Below, one piece after another: positions 31,749 through 40,072 of a stretch of DNA of 64,000 nt. Location: assembly GCF_003130795.1 (NCBI RefSeq), contig NZ_CP029353.1, positions 1,131,501 through 1,195,500 on the forward strand, given 5' to 3'. This DNA comes from Azospirillum thermophilum (GTDB lineage: Bacteria; Pseudomonadota; Alphaproteobacteria; Azospirillales; Azospirillaceae). The first letter of the stretch is position 1; each line of letters begins with the position of its first letter. The notes under the pieces were generated by a model. The model had not been told where the DNA came from. It worked only from the letters and a program-made list of their open reading frames with translations, and searched no databases. Both the position numbers and the translations under genes were made by a program.

Positions 31749-32920
31749 CAGATCACCTCGATCTCGGCTTGCAGGGCGCCGGCGGCCTTGATCGATTGCA
31801 GGATCGAGATCATGTCGCGCGGGCCCACCCCCAGCGCATTCAAGGACTGTACCAACTCCTGCAGGGTCACCCCGGCATTCATCACGGCGAGGCGGTTGTT
31901 GGACTGGTCGTCGACCTGGATGTCGGTGCGCGGCACCACGGCGGTCTGGCCCTGGCTGAAGGGGCCGGGCTGGCTGACCTGCGGCGTCTCGGTGACGCGG
32001 ATCGTCAGGTTGCCCTGGGCGATGGCGACGGTGGAGATGCGGACATTCTCGCCCATCACGATGACGCCGGACTTCTCGTCCACGACGACGCGGGCCACCT
32101 GGTCGGGGGTGATGCGGAGCTGCTCGATCTCGGTCATCAGCCCGACGACGTCGCCGCGGCGCGAGGCCGGGACGTTCAGCAGGACCGAGGACGGGTCGGT
32201 CGCCTGGGCCATGTTGCCGCGAAGCTGCATGTTGATGGCCGTCGCCACCCGCTGGGCCGTGGTGAAATCCGGATTGCGCAGGGACAGCCGCACCACCGGC
32301 AGCTCGGCCAGCGAGAACTGGATCTCGCGCTCGACGATGGCGCCCGAGGCGATGCGGCCGGAGGTCGGCACGCCGCGCGTCACGCTGGCCCCCTGGCCCT
32401 GGGCCGAGAAGCCCGACACGGCGATCGGCCCCTGCGCCACCGCGTACACCTCGCCGTCGGCGCCGATCAGCGGGGTGACGAGGAGCGTGCCGCCCAGCAG
32501 GCTCTTGCTGTCGCCCATCGCCGAGACCGTGGCATCGATCCGCGTGCCCTGGGCGGCATAGGCCGGCAGGGTGGCGGTCACCATGACGGCGGCGACGTTC
32601 TTGGTCCGCAGGTTGGTGCCGCGGGTGTTGACGCCCATCCGTTCCAGCATGCCGGTCAGGCTCTGCTCGGTGAAGGGGGCGTTGTTCAGGCTGTCGCCGG
32701 TGCCGTTGAGGCCGACGACGAGGCCGTAGCCGATCAGCATGTTGTCGCGCACGCCTTCGACATCGACCACGTCCTTGATCCGGGCGGACGCGGCGACCGC
32801 CGGGGCGGGCATGGCGAACGCCGCCAGCACCGCGGACAGCGCCATGGCCAGCCCGAGCAGGGCGGCGGCGCGGCGGAACCGGCGGAGGAGGGGGCGGGGC
32901 TGGCAGGCGGTGGGCATCAT
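31748..32920 (-). CDS. flgI: Flagellar P-ring protein FlgI
   Basis: A 390-residue secreted protein that forms the periplasmic P-ring. A signal peptide (LLGLAMALSAVLAAFAMPAP) is followed by the family start ARIKDVVDVEGVRDNMLIGY and GLVVGLNGTGDS, and the C-terminus has GVGPRDMISILQSIKAAGAL. The ATG at 32920 has GGAGA seven bases upstream; a longer frame to 33037 is not supported. A sigma-54-like element lies about 33 bases upstream. It heads the flgI-flgJ-flgN unit. Confidence 0.95.
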   Translation of the reverse strand: MMPTACQPRPLLRRFRRAAALLGLAMALSAVLAAFAMPAPAVAASARIKDVVDVEGVRDNMLIGYGLVVGLNGTGDSLNNAPFTEQSLTGMLERMGVNTRGTNLRTKNVAAVMVTATLPAYAAQGTRIDATVSAMGDSKSLLGGTLLVTPLIGADGEVYAVAQGPIAVSGFSAQGQGASVTRGVPTSGRIASGAIVEREIQFSLAELPVVRLSLRNPDFTTAQRVATAINMQLRGNMAQATDPSSVLLNVPASRRGDVVGLMTEIEQLRITPDQVARVVVDEKSGVIVMGENVRISTVAIAQGNLTIRVTETPQVSQPGPFSQGQTAVVPRTDIQVDDQSNNRLAVMNAGVTLQELVQSLNALGVGPRDMISILQSIKAAGALQAEIEVI

Positions 32921-32952
32921 GGTGAACTCTCCACAACGGGCACCGTCTTCCA

Positions 32953-32968
32953 TACAAATGCCGTGCCA
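32953..32968 (-). promoter_or_regulatory. Sigma-54-like promoter of the flgI unit
   Basis: On the minus strand TGGCACGGCATTTGTA matches TGGCAC-N5-TTGCA with a single change in the -12 GC (GT). It lies 33 bases upstream of the flgI ATG. The perfect -24 half and the position favour function. Confidence 0.62.
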
Positions 32969-33147
32969 GTCCGGCGAAAGCGGTGCAACGCGGGTGGACC
33001 GGCGAGTTGTCCCGATATTCGCCCGGCAAATGTCCAATCGCGGCCACAGCGCAACGGCAATTTTTGCCCGATTGCGGCAAAGCTTGACCGGATGTTAATC
33101 TTGTTCCATCTAAGGTGAGAGCCTTACCGCAGACGGTTGCACGGAAC

Positions 33148-33564
33148 ATGAAAGTCGAAGGCCCCGGAAATCTTCGCGGCAGCACCTCGGTCCGCCGTAC
33201 CGGCAAGGCCGAAAGCACGTCCGGAGCATCCTTCTCCAAGCAGCTCGTGAGCGAGTCCAACACCGCTCACGGCGTCAGCGCGTCGGCTTCGCTTGCCGGC
33301 GTCGCCGGGGTTCTCGCCCTGCAGGAGGTCGATGCGACCGACGACGCCACCGCCCGTGCGTCGCGCGGAAAGATGCGGGCGGAGGAGATGCTCGACCGGC
33401 TGGAGGAACTCCAGCACGGGCTGCTCTCCGGCACCCTGTCGGCGCAGAAGCTGATGGACCTCGCCAAGGTCGTCCACTCGCGCCGCGTCCAGGTCGACGA
33501 CCCGCATCTGGCGGCGATCCTCGACGAGATCGACCTGCGGCCCAGGTGGAACTGGCGAAGCTGA
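33148..33564 (+). CDS. fliX: Flagellar assembly regulator FliX
   Basis: A 138-residue protein beginning MKVEGPGNLRGSTSVRRTGK, the usual FliX N-terminus. The conserved C-terminal helices are EEMLDRLEELQHGLLSGTLS and LMDLAKVVHSRRVQVDDPHL. In Caulobacter FliX couples early basal-body assembly to the sigma-54 activator FlbD, which fits the sigma-54 promoters on nearby flagellar operons. It is divergent from flgI. The ATG at 33148 is preferred over one 33 bases upstream that adds an unsupported leader. Confidence 0.9.
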   Translation: MKVEGPGNLRGSTSVRRTGKAESTSGASFSKQLVSESNTAHGVSASASLAGVAGVLALQEVDATDDATARASRGKMRAEEMLDRLEELQHGLLSGTLSAQKLMDLAKVVHSRRVQVDDPHLAAILDEIDLRPRWNWRS

Positions 33565-33783
33565 CGCCGTAATCCGTTTTTTTACTACCCGATCCTTTGG
33601 TCGCGCCACCCGGCACCTTGTGCCGGCACTTTCTCGCGGGCGTGGTGCCGGTGGTGTAAATCGCCGATACTCCAATGGTTTGGCCGTCGGTTGCCGGGGC
33701 CAACCATAGGGTTGCGGATGGACGCCGCCATACCTATACTCCGCGCCGCCCGGATCACCCCTTTTCGTGCTGGATGCTTTCGG

Positions 33784-34203
33784 ATGTCGCTGCCGCTTCT
33801 GCCCCCGAATTACGCGCCGTCTGAAGACGAGCCGTTCATGAATCCCACCATGCGGGAGTATTTCCGCCAGAAGCTGCTGCGCTGGCGGGCCGAACTGCTG
33901 GCTGAATCGACGGAGACGTTGAACAGCCTTCAGGAAGGCGGGATCCAGGAACCCGACATCGCGGACCGCGCCTCGGCGGAAACCGATCGGGCGCTGGAAC
34001 TGCGCACCCGCGACCGCGAGCGCAAGCTGATCGCCAAGATCGACGCTGCGCTGGAGCGGATCCTGGACGGCAGCTACGGCTATTGCGAGGAGACCGGCGA
34101 GCCGATCTCCGTCCGCCGCCTGGACGCCCGCCCCATCGCGACGCTGAGCCTGGAGGCCCAGGAGCGGCACGAGCGGATGGAGCGCACTCAGCGCGACGAC
34201 TGA
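33784..34203 (+). CDS. dksA: DksA-type RNA polymerase-binding regulator with a reduced cysteine motif
   Basis: A 139-residue protein with the DksA coiled coil (MREYFRQKLLRWRAELLAES, then DIADRASAETDRALELRTRD) including the acidic tip, and the globular part YGYCEETGEPISVRRLDARP ending in LSLEAQERHER. E. coli DksA has four zinc Cys; here only the first remains (CEET, and LSLEAQ where LCIDCK would be). Such cysteine-poor forms occur widely in alphaproteobacteria. It modulates rRNA and stringent-response promoters with ppGpp. A strong terminator follows 88 bases downstream. Confidence 0.92.
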   Translation: MSLPLLPPNYAPSEDEPFMNPTMREYFRQKLLRWRAELLAESTETLNSLQEGGIQEPDIADRASAETDRALELRTRDRERKLIAKIDAALERILDGSYGYCEETGEPISVRRLDARPIATLSLEAQERHERMERTQRDD

Positions 34204-34290
34204 CGGTCCGGCCACCCCGCCGGTTGCGTCCGCCGGACCGGCGGGCGCGATCCGCGGACGTGCCCGCGCCGCCGCGGACCTCGGTCCCGA

Positions 34291-34331
34291 CCCCACCGGC
34301 CCGGCAGCGGGCGGTGGGGTTTGTTTTTTTT
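34291..34331 (+). terminator. Rho-independent terminator of dksA
   Basis: CCCCACCG and CGGTGGGG pair around a GC-rich loop and are followed by TTTGTTTTTTTT. It lies 88 bases after the dksA stop. Confidence 0.93.
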
Positions 34332-34388
34332 GAGCCGATGCGATCACCAGGGCCGGCCGGGACTGCCGGTCCGCGGACGGAGGATTTG

Positions 34389-34520
34389 ATGAGCGACGAT
34401 CCCGACTGCCTCGGCATGTGCGCCATCGACGGCGAGGTCTGCACCGGCTGCGGCCGGACGCTGGACCAGATCAACGCCGCGCGGGACGAGGGCGGCGTCG
34501 ACGAGGAGCCCGCGGCCTAG
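34389..34520 (+). CDS. Short DUF1289 protein
   Basis: A 43-residue protein. The four Cys in CLGMCAIDGEVCTGCGRTLD form the DUF1289 metal-binding pattern (C-x3-C-x6-C-x2-C). It ends with an acidic tail and lacks the Trp that often follows in longer members. It starts 58 bases after the dksA terminator, so it needs its own promoter. Function is unknown; small Fe-S or zinc binding is the family-based guess. Confidence 0.8.
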   Translation: MSDDPDCLGMCAIDGEVCTGCGRTLDQINAARDEGGVDEEPAA

Positions 34521-34815
34521 GCAGGTCTCTCCAGATCGGACCACACATGGCCCGGCCTGGAGAAACCTGCAAACCCGGAGATTCGCAGGTTTCCCGAGCC
34601 CGCCTCCCGAGCCCGCCTCCCGAGCCCGCCTCCCGAGCCCGCCCATGTGTGGGCGGGTTCGGAAAACCCGCTTGGCGGCAGGAAGCGGCGCGGCAATCTC
34701 CGCCGCCCGGCAAAAAGCTCCACCCCGGCGACGCGCGGCGGCCGGACGGAAGCCTGCGCTCCCGCCCGGTCCGCCGGTCCCGCCGGTCCTGCCGTCGGCC
34801 CGGGGCCGCCCGTCC
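34521..34815. other. Intergenic region with hairpins and a short tandem repeat
   Basis: This 295-base gap between the convergent DUF1289 and flgH genes contains three structures: the inverted repeat GAAACCTGC-N14-GCAGGTTTC at 34562-34593, a 13-base tandem repeat, and the hairpin CCCGCCCA-TGTG-TGGGCGGG at 34638-34657. They may act as terminators for both sides. No gene is supported. Confidence 0.55.
34596..34645. repeat. 13-base tandem repeat, nearly four copies
   Basis: The unit GAGCCCGCCTCCC is repeated exactly three times from 34596 to 34634, then a partial fourth copy runs to 34645, where it merges with a hairpin. It lies in a non-coding gap between convergent genes. It may be copy-number variable between strains. 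Confidence 0.85.
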
Positions 34816-35592
34816 TCAGAAGGGCATGATGATGTCGAAGAGCTGCTGGCCGTAGCGCGGCTGCTGCACGTCGGTGATCTGGCCGCGGCCGCCGTAGGAG
34901 ATGCGCGCCTCGGCGATCTTCTCGTAGCTGATGGTGTTCTGCGCCGTGATGTCCTCCGGCCGGATGACGCCGGTGATGATCAGGTCGCGCACCTCGTAGT
35001 TCACCCGGACCTCCTGGCGGCCCTGGATGACCATGTTGCCGTTGGGCAGCGTCTGGGTGACGAGCGCCGCCACCTTCAGCTCGATCTGCTCCTTGCGGTC
35101 GACCGAGCCCTTGCCGTCGTTGGAGGTGTTGCTCGACAGGTCGACGAGGCTGGTGGCGCTGGCGCCGTTGGGCAGCACGCGGGCCAGCGTGTCGGCTTCG
35201 ATGCCCAGAAGGTGCGGCATGCCCGCCTTGTCGGAGTTGGCGCGCGACCGCTTGCTTTCGTTCGCCAGCTTGGCCTGGTCGTCGATCTTGATGTTCACGG
35301 TCAGCAGGTCGCCGACCTTGGCGGCCCGCTGGTCCTTGAAGAAGGCTTTGGCCCCGGTCCGCCACAGGGAATTCGGGTTGCGCTCGACCGGCAGCGGGGT
35401 CGGCATCGGCAGGCTGACCGGCTGGTAGCCGGGAGCGGCGTGCGGATCCTGGATCTGCGAGAGTTCCGGCGCCTTGCCGATCTCAGAGATGCGCTGGGCC
35501 GCGTTGCAGGCGGGCAGCGAGGCGGCGACGGCAGCGAGCAGCGCGAAGCGGAAGGCGGTGCGGCCGAGGGAGGCGGTCGAGGTGCGGACCAT
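34816..35592 (-). CDS. flgH: Flagellar L-ring lipoprotein FlgH
   Basis: A 258-residue outer-membrane lipoprotein. The signal peptide ends in a lipobox (SLPAC, Cys near residue 29). The FlgH core includes SLWRTGAKAFFKDQRAAKVG, DLLTVNIKIDD and the C-terminal GVIRPEDITAQNTISYEKIA region. It forms the L-ring around the flagellar rod. It is the last gene of the flgF-flgG-flgA-flgH unit, 13 bases after flgA. Confidence 0.95.
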   Translation of the reverse strand: MVRTSTASLGRTAFRFALLAAVAASLPACNAAQRISEIGKAPELSQIQDPHAAPGYQPVSLPMPTPLPVERNPNSLWRTGAKAFFKDQRAAKVGDLLTVNIKIDDQAKLANESKRSRANSDKAGMPHLLGIEADTLARVLPNGASATSLVDLSSNTSNDGKGSVDRKEQIELKVAALVTQTLPNGNMVIQGRQEVRVNYEVRDLIITGVIRPEDITAQNTISYEKIAEARISYGGRGQITDVQQPRYGQQLFDIIMPF

Positions 35593-35605
35593 GGGAGCTT
35601 TCTCC

Positions 35606-36340
35606 TTACTTCGCGGTCAGGCCGGGCTTTGCCACGGCGACGAGGTTGCTGCCGGTCACCGTCGCTTCGACGATGCGGTTGGATTGGGTGTTGACGACGC
35701 GGATGACGTCGCCCTTGCCGCCGTCCTGCAGGGCCTTGCCCTGGGCGGTCAGCGTCAGGTTCTCGGTGGTGAGGGTGATGGTCACCAGCGCCCCGCGGTC
35801 CACCATCCGCGGCGACTGCAGGTCGCGCAGCCGGACGGGCTGGTTCAGGGCGAAGCCGCGCTTGGGCGTCATGCCGATAAGCTGCGCGTCGGTCGCGGCG
35901 ATGTCGCTGCCGGTCTGGTCGGCGCGGACATTCTGCCAGTCGACGTCGGCGGCGGTGATGACGTCGCCGGGGGCGACGCGGCGGGCCAGCACCGGCACCT
36001 GCACCACGCCATAGGCGCGGCCGGACACCGGCAGGCGAACCAGCGGCCGCGTGTCGGTCACGATCACCTCGGCGGCGAAGCGGCCCTGCACCGGGCTGTA
36101 ATAGAGGTTCTCCACCTTCAGCGTGCCGGCCCCCTGCGGGGCGCGCAGCTCCAGGGCGCGGCTGTCCAGCTCGAGCTGCATGCGGCCGACCGGGATGTAC
36201 TGCGCCAGCGCGTCGGTCAGCACCGCCTCGACATGCGGCGCGCCGTAGACCACGGCCGGCGGCTCCACCGCGGCGACGCCGCCGGCGGAGGCGGTGAGGA
36301 GGGCGGTGCCGAGGGCGAGAATGGCGAGGGTGCGGGTCAT
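35606..36340 (-). CDS. flgA: Flagellar P-ring assembly chaperone FlgA
   Basis: A 244-residue periplasmic protein. A signal peptide (LAILALGTALLTASAGGVAA) is followed by a variable domain and a C-terminal SAF domain with the motifs ARRVAPGDVITAADVDWQNV and GMTPKRGFALNQPVRLRDLQ, ending VIRVVNTQSNRIVEATVTGS. FlgA helps FlgI assemble into the P-ring. It lies between flgG and flgH, as in many alphaproteobacterial flagellar operons. Confidence 0.93.
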   Translation of the reverse strand: MTRTLAILALGTALLTASAGGVAAVEPPAVVYGAPHVEAVLTDALAQYIPVGRMQLELDSRALELRAPQGAGTLKVENLYYSPVQGRFAAEVIVTDTRPLVRLPVSGRAYGVVQVPVLARRVAPGDVITAADVDWQNVRADQTGSDIAATDAQLIGMTPKRGFALNQPVRLRDLQSPRMVDRGALVTITLTTENLTLTAQGKALQDGGKGDVIRVVNTQSNRIVEATVTGSNLVAVAKPGLTAK

Positions 36341-36377
36341 GGCGGCGTGTCCTCAAGCGGCGGCGGTCGGGGCGGCG

Positions 36378-37163
36378 TCAGCGGAGCTGGCTGGCCTGCT
36401 GCATCATCTCGTCGGTGGTCTTGATGATCTTGGAGTTCATCTCGTAGGCGCGCTGGGCGGTGATCAGCGTCGTGATCTCCTGCACCACGTTGACGTTGGA
36501 GGTCTCCAGCGCCCCCTGCACGACGCGGCCGAAGCCCGGGGTGCCCGGGGCGCCCGTCACCACCTGGCCCGACGCCGGGGTCTCCAGGAACAGGTTGTCG
36601 CCGATCGCTTCGAGGCCGGCGGCGTTGGCGAAGGTGGCGAGCTGGAGCTGGCCGACATTCTGGGTCGCGACCTGGCCGTCCAGCTTCACCAGCACCTCGC
36701 CCGAGGCGTTGACGGCGACGTCCACCGCGTTGCTGGGAATGGTGATGTTCGGCTGCACCGGGTAGCCGTCGGCGGTGACCATGATGCCTTCCGGCGACAG
36801 CTTGAAGTTGCCGGCGCGGGTGAAGGCGGTGTCGCCGCTCGGCAGCGTGATCTGGAAATAGCCGGAACCGTTGATCGCCAGGTCGAACTTGTTGTCGGTG
36901 ACGTTCAGGTTGCCCTGCTCCAGCACGCGGGCCACCGCGGCGACGCGCACGCCGGCCCCCACCTGCACGCCGGTCGGCACCACGGTGCCGGCGTCCGACG
37001 AGGTCGAGCCGATGCGGCGGAAATTCTGGTAGAGCAGGTCCTGGAACTCGGCCCGCTGCTTCTTGAAGCCCGTGGTGGTGGCGTTGGCGATGTTGTTGGA
37101 GATCGTCTCGACGTTGAGCTGCTGGGCGATCATCCCGGTGGCGCCGATGGCGAGGCTGCGCAT
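36378..37163 (-). CDS. flgG: Flagellar distal rod protein FlgG
   Basis: A 261-residue axial protein. The N-terminal rod motif (LNVETISNNIANATTTGFKK, then QRAEFQDLLYQ) and the C-terminal SNVNVVQEITTLITAQRAYE with EMNSKIIKTTDEMMQQASQL are the FlgG signatures. Length is normal for the family. It builds the distal rod and is exported by the flagellar type III system without a cleaved signal. It follows flgF by 34 bases. Confidence 0.96.
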   Translation of the reverse strand: MRSLAIGATGMIAQQLNVETISNNIANATTTGFKKQRAEFQDLLYQNFRRIGSTSSDAGTVVPTGVQVGAGVRVAAVARVLEQGNLNVTDNKFDLAINGSGYFQITLPSGDTAFTRAGNFKLSPEGIMVTADGYPVQPNITIPSNAVDVAVNASGEVLVKLDGQVATQNVGQLQLATFANAAGLEAIGDNLFLETPASGQVVTGAPGTPGFGRVVQGALETSNVNVVQEITTLITAQRAYEMNSKIIKTTDEMMQQASQLR

Positions 37164-37197
37164 GGTTCCTACTCCTCTCGTCTCGTCTTCGGGCGGC

Positions 37198-37920
37198 TCA
37201 GACCGAACGGCCCAATCGCTGGATCATGGTGCGGATGCGCTCGTGCTCGCTGTCGACGAGCCGCTGTGCCGAGGCGTACTGGCGCTGGATTTCGATCATC
37301 TGCGTCATCTCCACCACCGGCTTCACGTTGGATTGCTCAAGCAAGCCCTGTGCCACTTTTGTGTCGGCCGGGGCCGGCTGCGGCTCCTCGTCGGTGACGT
37401 AGAGGCCGGCCCCCACCTCGGTCATGAACTGCTCGTTCTTGAAGGTGGCGATGTTCAGCTTGCCGACCTGCCCCAGCTCGGTCGACACCGTGCCGTCGCC
37501 CGACACCTTGATGTCCGTGGTGTTGGGCGGGATGGTCAGGGGCTGGCCGTTGTCGCCGAGGACCGGCAGGCCGCCGCCGTCGACGATCTGGCGCTGGTCG
37601 TTCAGGCGGAAGTTGCCGGCCCGGGTGTAGCGGGGGCCGTTGGCGGTATCGACGGTGAAATAGCCCTGGCCGGTCAGCGCCAGATCCAGCGGATTGCCGG
37701 TCTGGGTCATCGGGCCGGTCTGCAGGTCCCGCACCACCGCGCGGTCCTGGACGAAGCTGACCTTCTCGTGCAGGCCCGGCTTCTCCAGGAACTCGGTGAA
37801 CAGCATGCGCTGGTTCTTGTAGCCGGCGGTGTTCATGTTCGCGATGTTGTTCGACACGACGTCGAGCTGGCGTTGCACCGCCATCTGGCGCGACAGGGCG
37901 ACGTAGATCGAGTTTTCCAT
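37198..37920 (-). CDS. flgF: Flagellar proximal rod protein FlgF
   Basis: A 240-residue rod protein beginning MENSIYVALSRQMAVQRQLD, with the FlgF/FlgG family motif VSNNIANMNTAGYKNQRMLF, and ending in VEMTQMIEIQRQYASAQRLV. It is the first gene of the flgF-flgG-flgA-flgH unit. A well-matched sigma-54 promoter lies 58-73 bases upstream. Confidence 0.95.
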   Translation of the reverse strand: MENSIYVALSRQMAVQRQLDVVSNNIANMNTAGYKNQRMLFTEFLEKPGLHEKVSFVQDRAVVRDLQTGPMTQTGNPLDLALTGQGYFTVDTANGPRYTRAGNFRLNDQRQIVDGGGLPVLGDNGQPLTIPPNTTDIKVSGDGTVSTELGQVGKLNIATFKNEQFMTEVGAGLYVTDEEPQPAPADTKVAQGLLEQSNVKPVVEMTQMIEIQRQYASAQRLVDSEHERIRTMIQRLGRSV

Positions 37921-38442
37921 CGGACGGCCTCTTCACTCGCGATGCCGCCGGACCCATCCGGCTGACGCACAGTCCTTTGCAGCCGCCGTGCCAAGTCAGG
38001 CGGGACAAGGGGGCGAGGCATTTTTCAGGCAAGCCGGGGGCGGTCCCGGCCGGCGGTCGGCGGGTGGGAACGGCCCGGGGCAGGGGATGCCGGGCAAATC
38101 CTGCCGGCCCGACGGCGAGAGTTGCCGGCCGGCGTCGGGCAAAACCCTCCCGTTCCCGCGCCACCAGGGGGTGGGCGGGCCGGGCGCAGGGTCGGCGGAG
38201 GCAGACGGGGCCACGGCCTCCCGTTCCGGCCGGCCGGAGGGGCGGGCAGGGGGTGCGGACGACCGGGAGCCGCCTGGACGGACTCCTCCGCCACGGACCA
38301 CATCAAAAATCGTGCCGGACGTCGCCAAACCCGCTTGGTCACACCTCCCGGATCACCCCGGAAAGGAGTTGTTAACTATCCGAAAGATAGGGTGTTGCGT
38401 GCTGGTAAGCCCATTTCCGTCACCGACCGCTGCCGGGATTCC
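37921..38442. other. 522-base divergent intergenic region between flgF and fliL
   Basis: It holds the sigma-54 promoter of flgF at 37978-37993. The middle part (38000-38330) is very GC-rich with no supported gene and no obvious structure. The fliL-proximal end contains GTTAACTATCCGAAAGATAG (38382-38401), an AT-richer segment where the fliL promoter probably lies, but I could not assign a sigma factor. Confidence 0.5.
37978..37993 (-). promoter_or_regulatory. Sigma-54 promoter of the flgF-flgG-flgA-flgH unit
   Basis: On the minus strand TGGCACGGCGGCTGCA matches TGGCAC-N5-TTGCA with a single change (CTGCA); the GG and GC cores are intact. Transcription would start about 47 bases before the flgF ATG. 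Confidence 0.85.
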
Positions 38443-38976
38443 ATGACCGCGAACGCCGAAGATGCCGGCGAACTTTCGACCGAGGGCCTGCCGCGCAAGA
38501 AGTTCAGCGGCAAGAAACTGGTCCTGTTCGTCATCCTGCCGCTGGTGCTGCTGATCGGCGCCGGAGCGGGGATTTATTTCTCGGGCCTGCTGGACAGCCT
38601 TCTCGGCAAGAAGGAAGAGGCCGCCGCGGCCGAACACCCGCCGGAGCCGGCGCAGCCCGACCCGCATGCCGCCCCGATCTTCTACGATCTGCCGGACATG
38701 CTGGTGAACCTGAACAGCTCCGGCAAGCGCCCCGCCTTCCTGAAGATCAAGATCTCGATCCAGGTGTCCAAGCCGGAGGACATCCCGGGCATCGAGCATG
38801 TGCTGCCGCGCATCATCGACAACTTCCAGGTGTACCTGCGCGAACTGCGGCTGGAGGACCTGAAGGGGTCGGCCGGCATGTACCGGCTGAGGCAGGAGCT
38901 GCTGCTGCGGATCACCGCGGCGGCGCACCCGGTCAAGGTCAAGGACGTGCTGTTCAAGGAAATGCTGGTCCAGTAG
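38443..38976 (+). CDS. fliL: Flagellar basal-body-associated protein FliL
   Basis: A 177-residue inner-membrane protein with a single TM helix (LVLFVILPLVLLIGAGAGIY, about residues 27-46) and a periplasmic FliL domain (DLPDMLVNLNSSGKRPAFLK, then VLPRIIDNFQVYLRELRLED). FliL surrounds the stator units and supports torque. The ATG at 38443 gives the normal length; longer in-frame extensions are Pro/Arg-rich shadow sequence. It is followed after 19 bases by fliM. Confidence 0.93.
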   Translation: MTANAEDAGELSTEGLPRKKFSGKKLVLFVILPLVLLIGAGAGIYFSGLLDSLLGKKEEAAAAEHPPEPAQPDPHAAPIFYDLPDMLVNLNSSGKRPAFLKIKISIQVSKPEDIPGIEHVLPRIIDNFQVYLRELRLEDLKGSAGMYRLRQELLLRITAAAHPVKVKDVLFKEMLVQ

Positions 38977-38995
38977 GGCGAGAGGCGGGCGGCAG

Positions 38996-40072
38996 ATGAG
39001 CAACACCGAGGAACTGAGCGAAGAGGAACGGCTCGCCGCGGAATGGGCGGCGCTGGCCGAGGACAGCGGCGACGTCGGCGACATGGGCGGCGGCGGCGGC
39101 TCCACCCGCGTGCTGAACCAGGACGAGATCGACAGCCTGCTTGGCTTCGACCAGAGCGGGGCCGGCGACGGCGACAACTCCGGCATCATGGCGCTGGTCA
39201 ACTCGGCGCTGGTCAACTACGAACGCCTGCCCATGCTGGAGGTGGTCTTCGACCGCCTCGTCCGCATGATGTCCACCAGCCTTCGCAACTTCACCTCCGA
39301 CAACGTCGAGGTCAGCCTCGACCAGATCTCGTCGGTGCGGTTCGGCGACTACCTGAACTCCATCCCGCTGCCGGCGATGCTCTCCGTCTTCAAGGCGGAG
39401 GAGTGGGACAACTACGGCCTGATGGTGGTGGACTCCGCGCTGATCTACTCCATCGTGGACGTGCTGCTGGGCGGCCGCCGCGGCACCGCGGCGATGCGCA
39501 TCGAAGGCCGGCCCTACACGACCATCGAGCGCAACCTGGTGGAGCGGATGGTCCATGTCGTGCTGTCCGACCTGTCCGCCGCCTTCGATCCGCTGTCGCC
39601 GGTGACCTTCCGCTTCGACCGGCTGGAGACCAACCCGCGCTTCGCCACCATCGCGCGCCCCGCCAACGCCGCCGTGCTGGTCAAGCTGCGCATCGACATG
39701 GAGGATCGCGGCGGCCGGCTGGAGCTGATGATCCCCTATGCGACGCTGGAGCCGGTGCGCGAGCTTCTGCTCCAGATGTTCATGGGCGAGAAGTTCGGCC
39801 GCGACTCCATCTGGGAAACCCACCTGGCGTCCGAGCTGCTGGTGACCGACGTCGACCTCTCCGCCGTGCTGGACGAGGTCACGATGACCCTGCACGACGT
39901 GCTGAACTGGCGCGTCGGCACCCGGATCCTGCTGAACGCCACGCCGGACGGCGCGATCGAGCTGCGCTGCGGCGACGTCTCGATGTTCCAGGGGCGCATG
40001 GGCCGCAAGGGCGGCCACATCGCCGTGCGGCTCGAACGCGAGCTGCCCAAACAGGAGGTCATGCGTCTGTGA
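38996..40072 (+). CDS. fliM: Flagellar motor switch protein FliM
   Basis: A 358-residue C-ring component. It has the conserved LNQDEIDSLLGF motif near the N-terminus (about residues 36-47), a CheC-like middle domain and a C-terminal surface-presentation domain (DVLNWRVGTRILLNATPDGA). It receives phospho-CheY and sets rotor direction. GAGAGG lies upstream of the ATG. Its stop overlaps the next gene's GTG (GTGA), so the two are coupled. Confidence 0.96.
   Translation: MSNTEELSEEERLAAEWAALAEDSGDVGDMGGGGGSTRVLNQDEIDSLLGFDQSGAGDGDNSGIMALVNSALVNYERLPMLEVVFDRLVRMMSTSLRNFTSDNVEVSLDQISSVRFGDYLNSIPLPAMLSVFKAEEWDNYGLMVVDSALIYSIVDVLLGGRRGTAAMRIEGRPYTTIERNLVERMVHVVLSDLSAAFDPLSPVTFRFDRLETNPRFATIARPANAAVLVKLRIDMEDRGGRLELMIPYATLEPVRELLLQMFMGEKFGRDSIWETHLASELLVTDVDLSAVLDEVTMTLHDVLNWRVGTRILLNATPDGAIELRCGDVSMFQGRMGRKGGHIAVRLERELPKQEVMRL

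Noticed and set aside
34083..34388. 102-codon N-terminal extension of the DUF1289 protein
   Set aside because: It overlaps dksA and its terminator and is Arg/Pro-rich. The ATG at 34389 begins the conserved domain.
34596..34645. Tandem repeat considered as a CRISPR array
   Set aside because: The 13-base units abut without spacers and there are no cas genes.
37977..38446. Arg/Pro-rich open frames between flgF and fliL
   Set aside because: They overlap the flgF promoter and lack start signals and conserved features.
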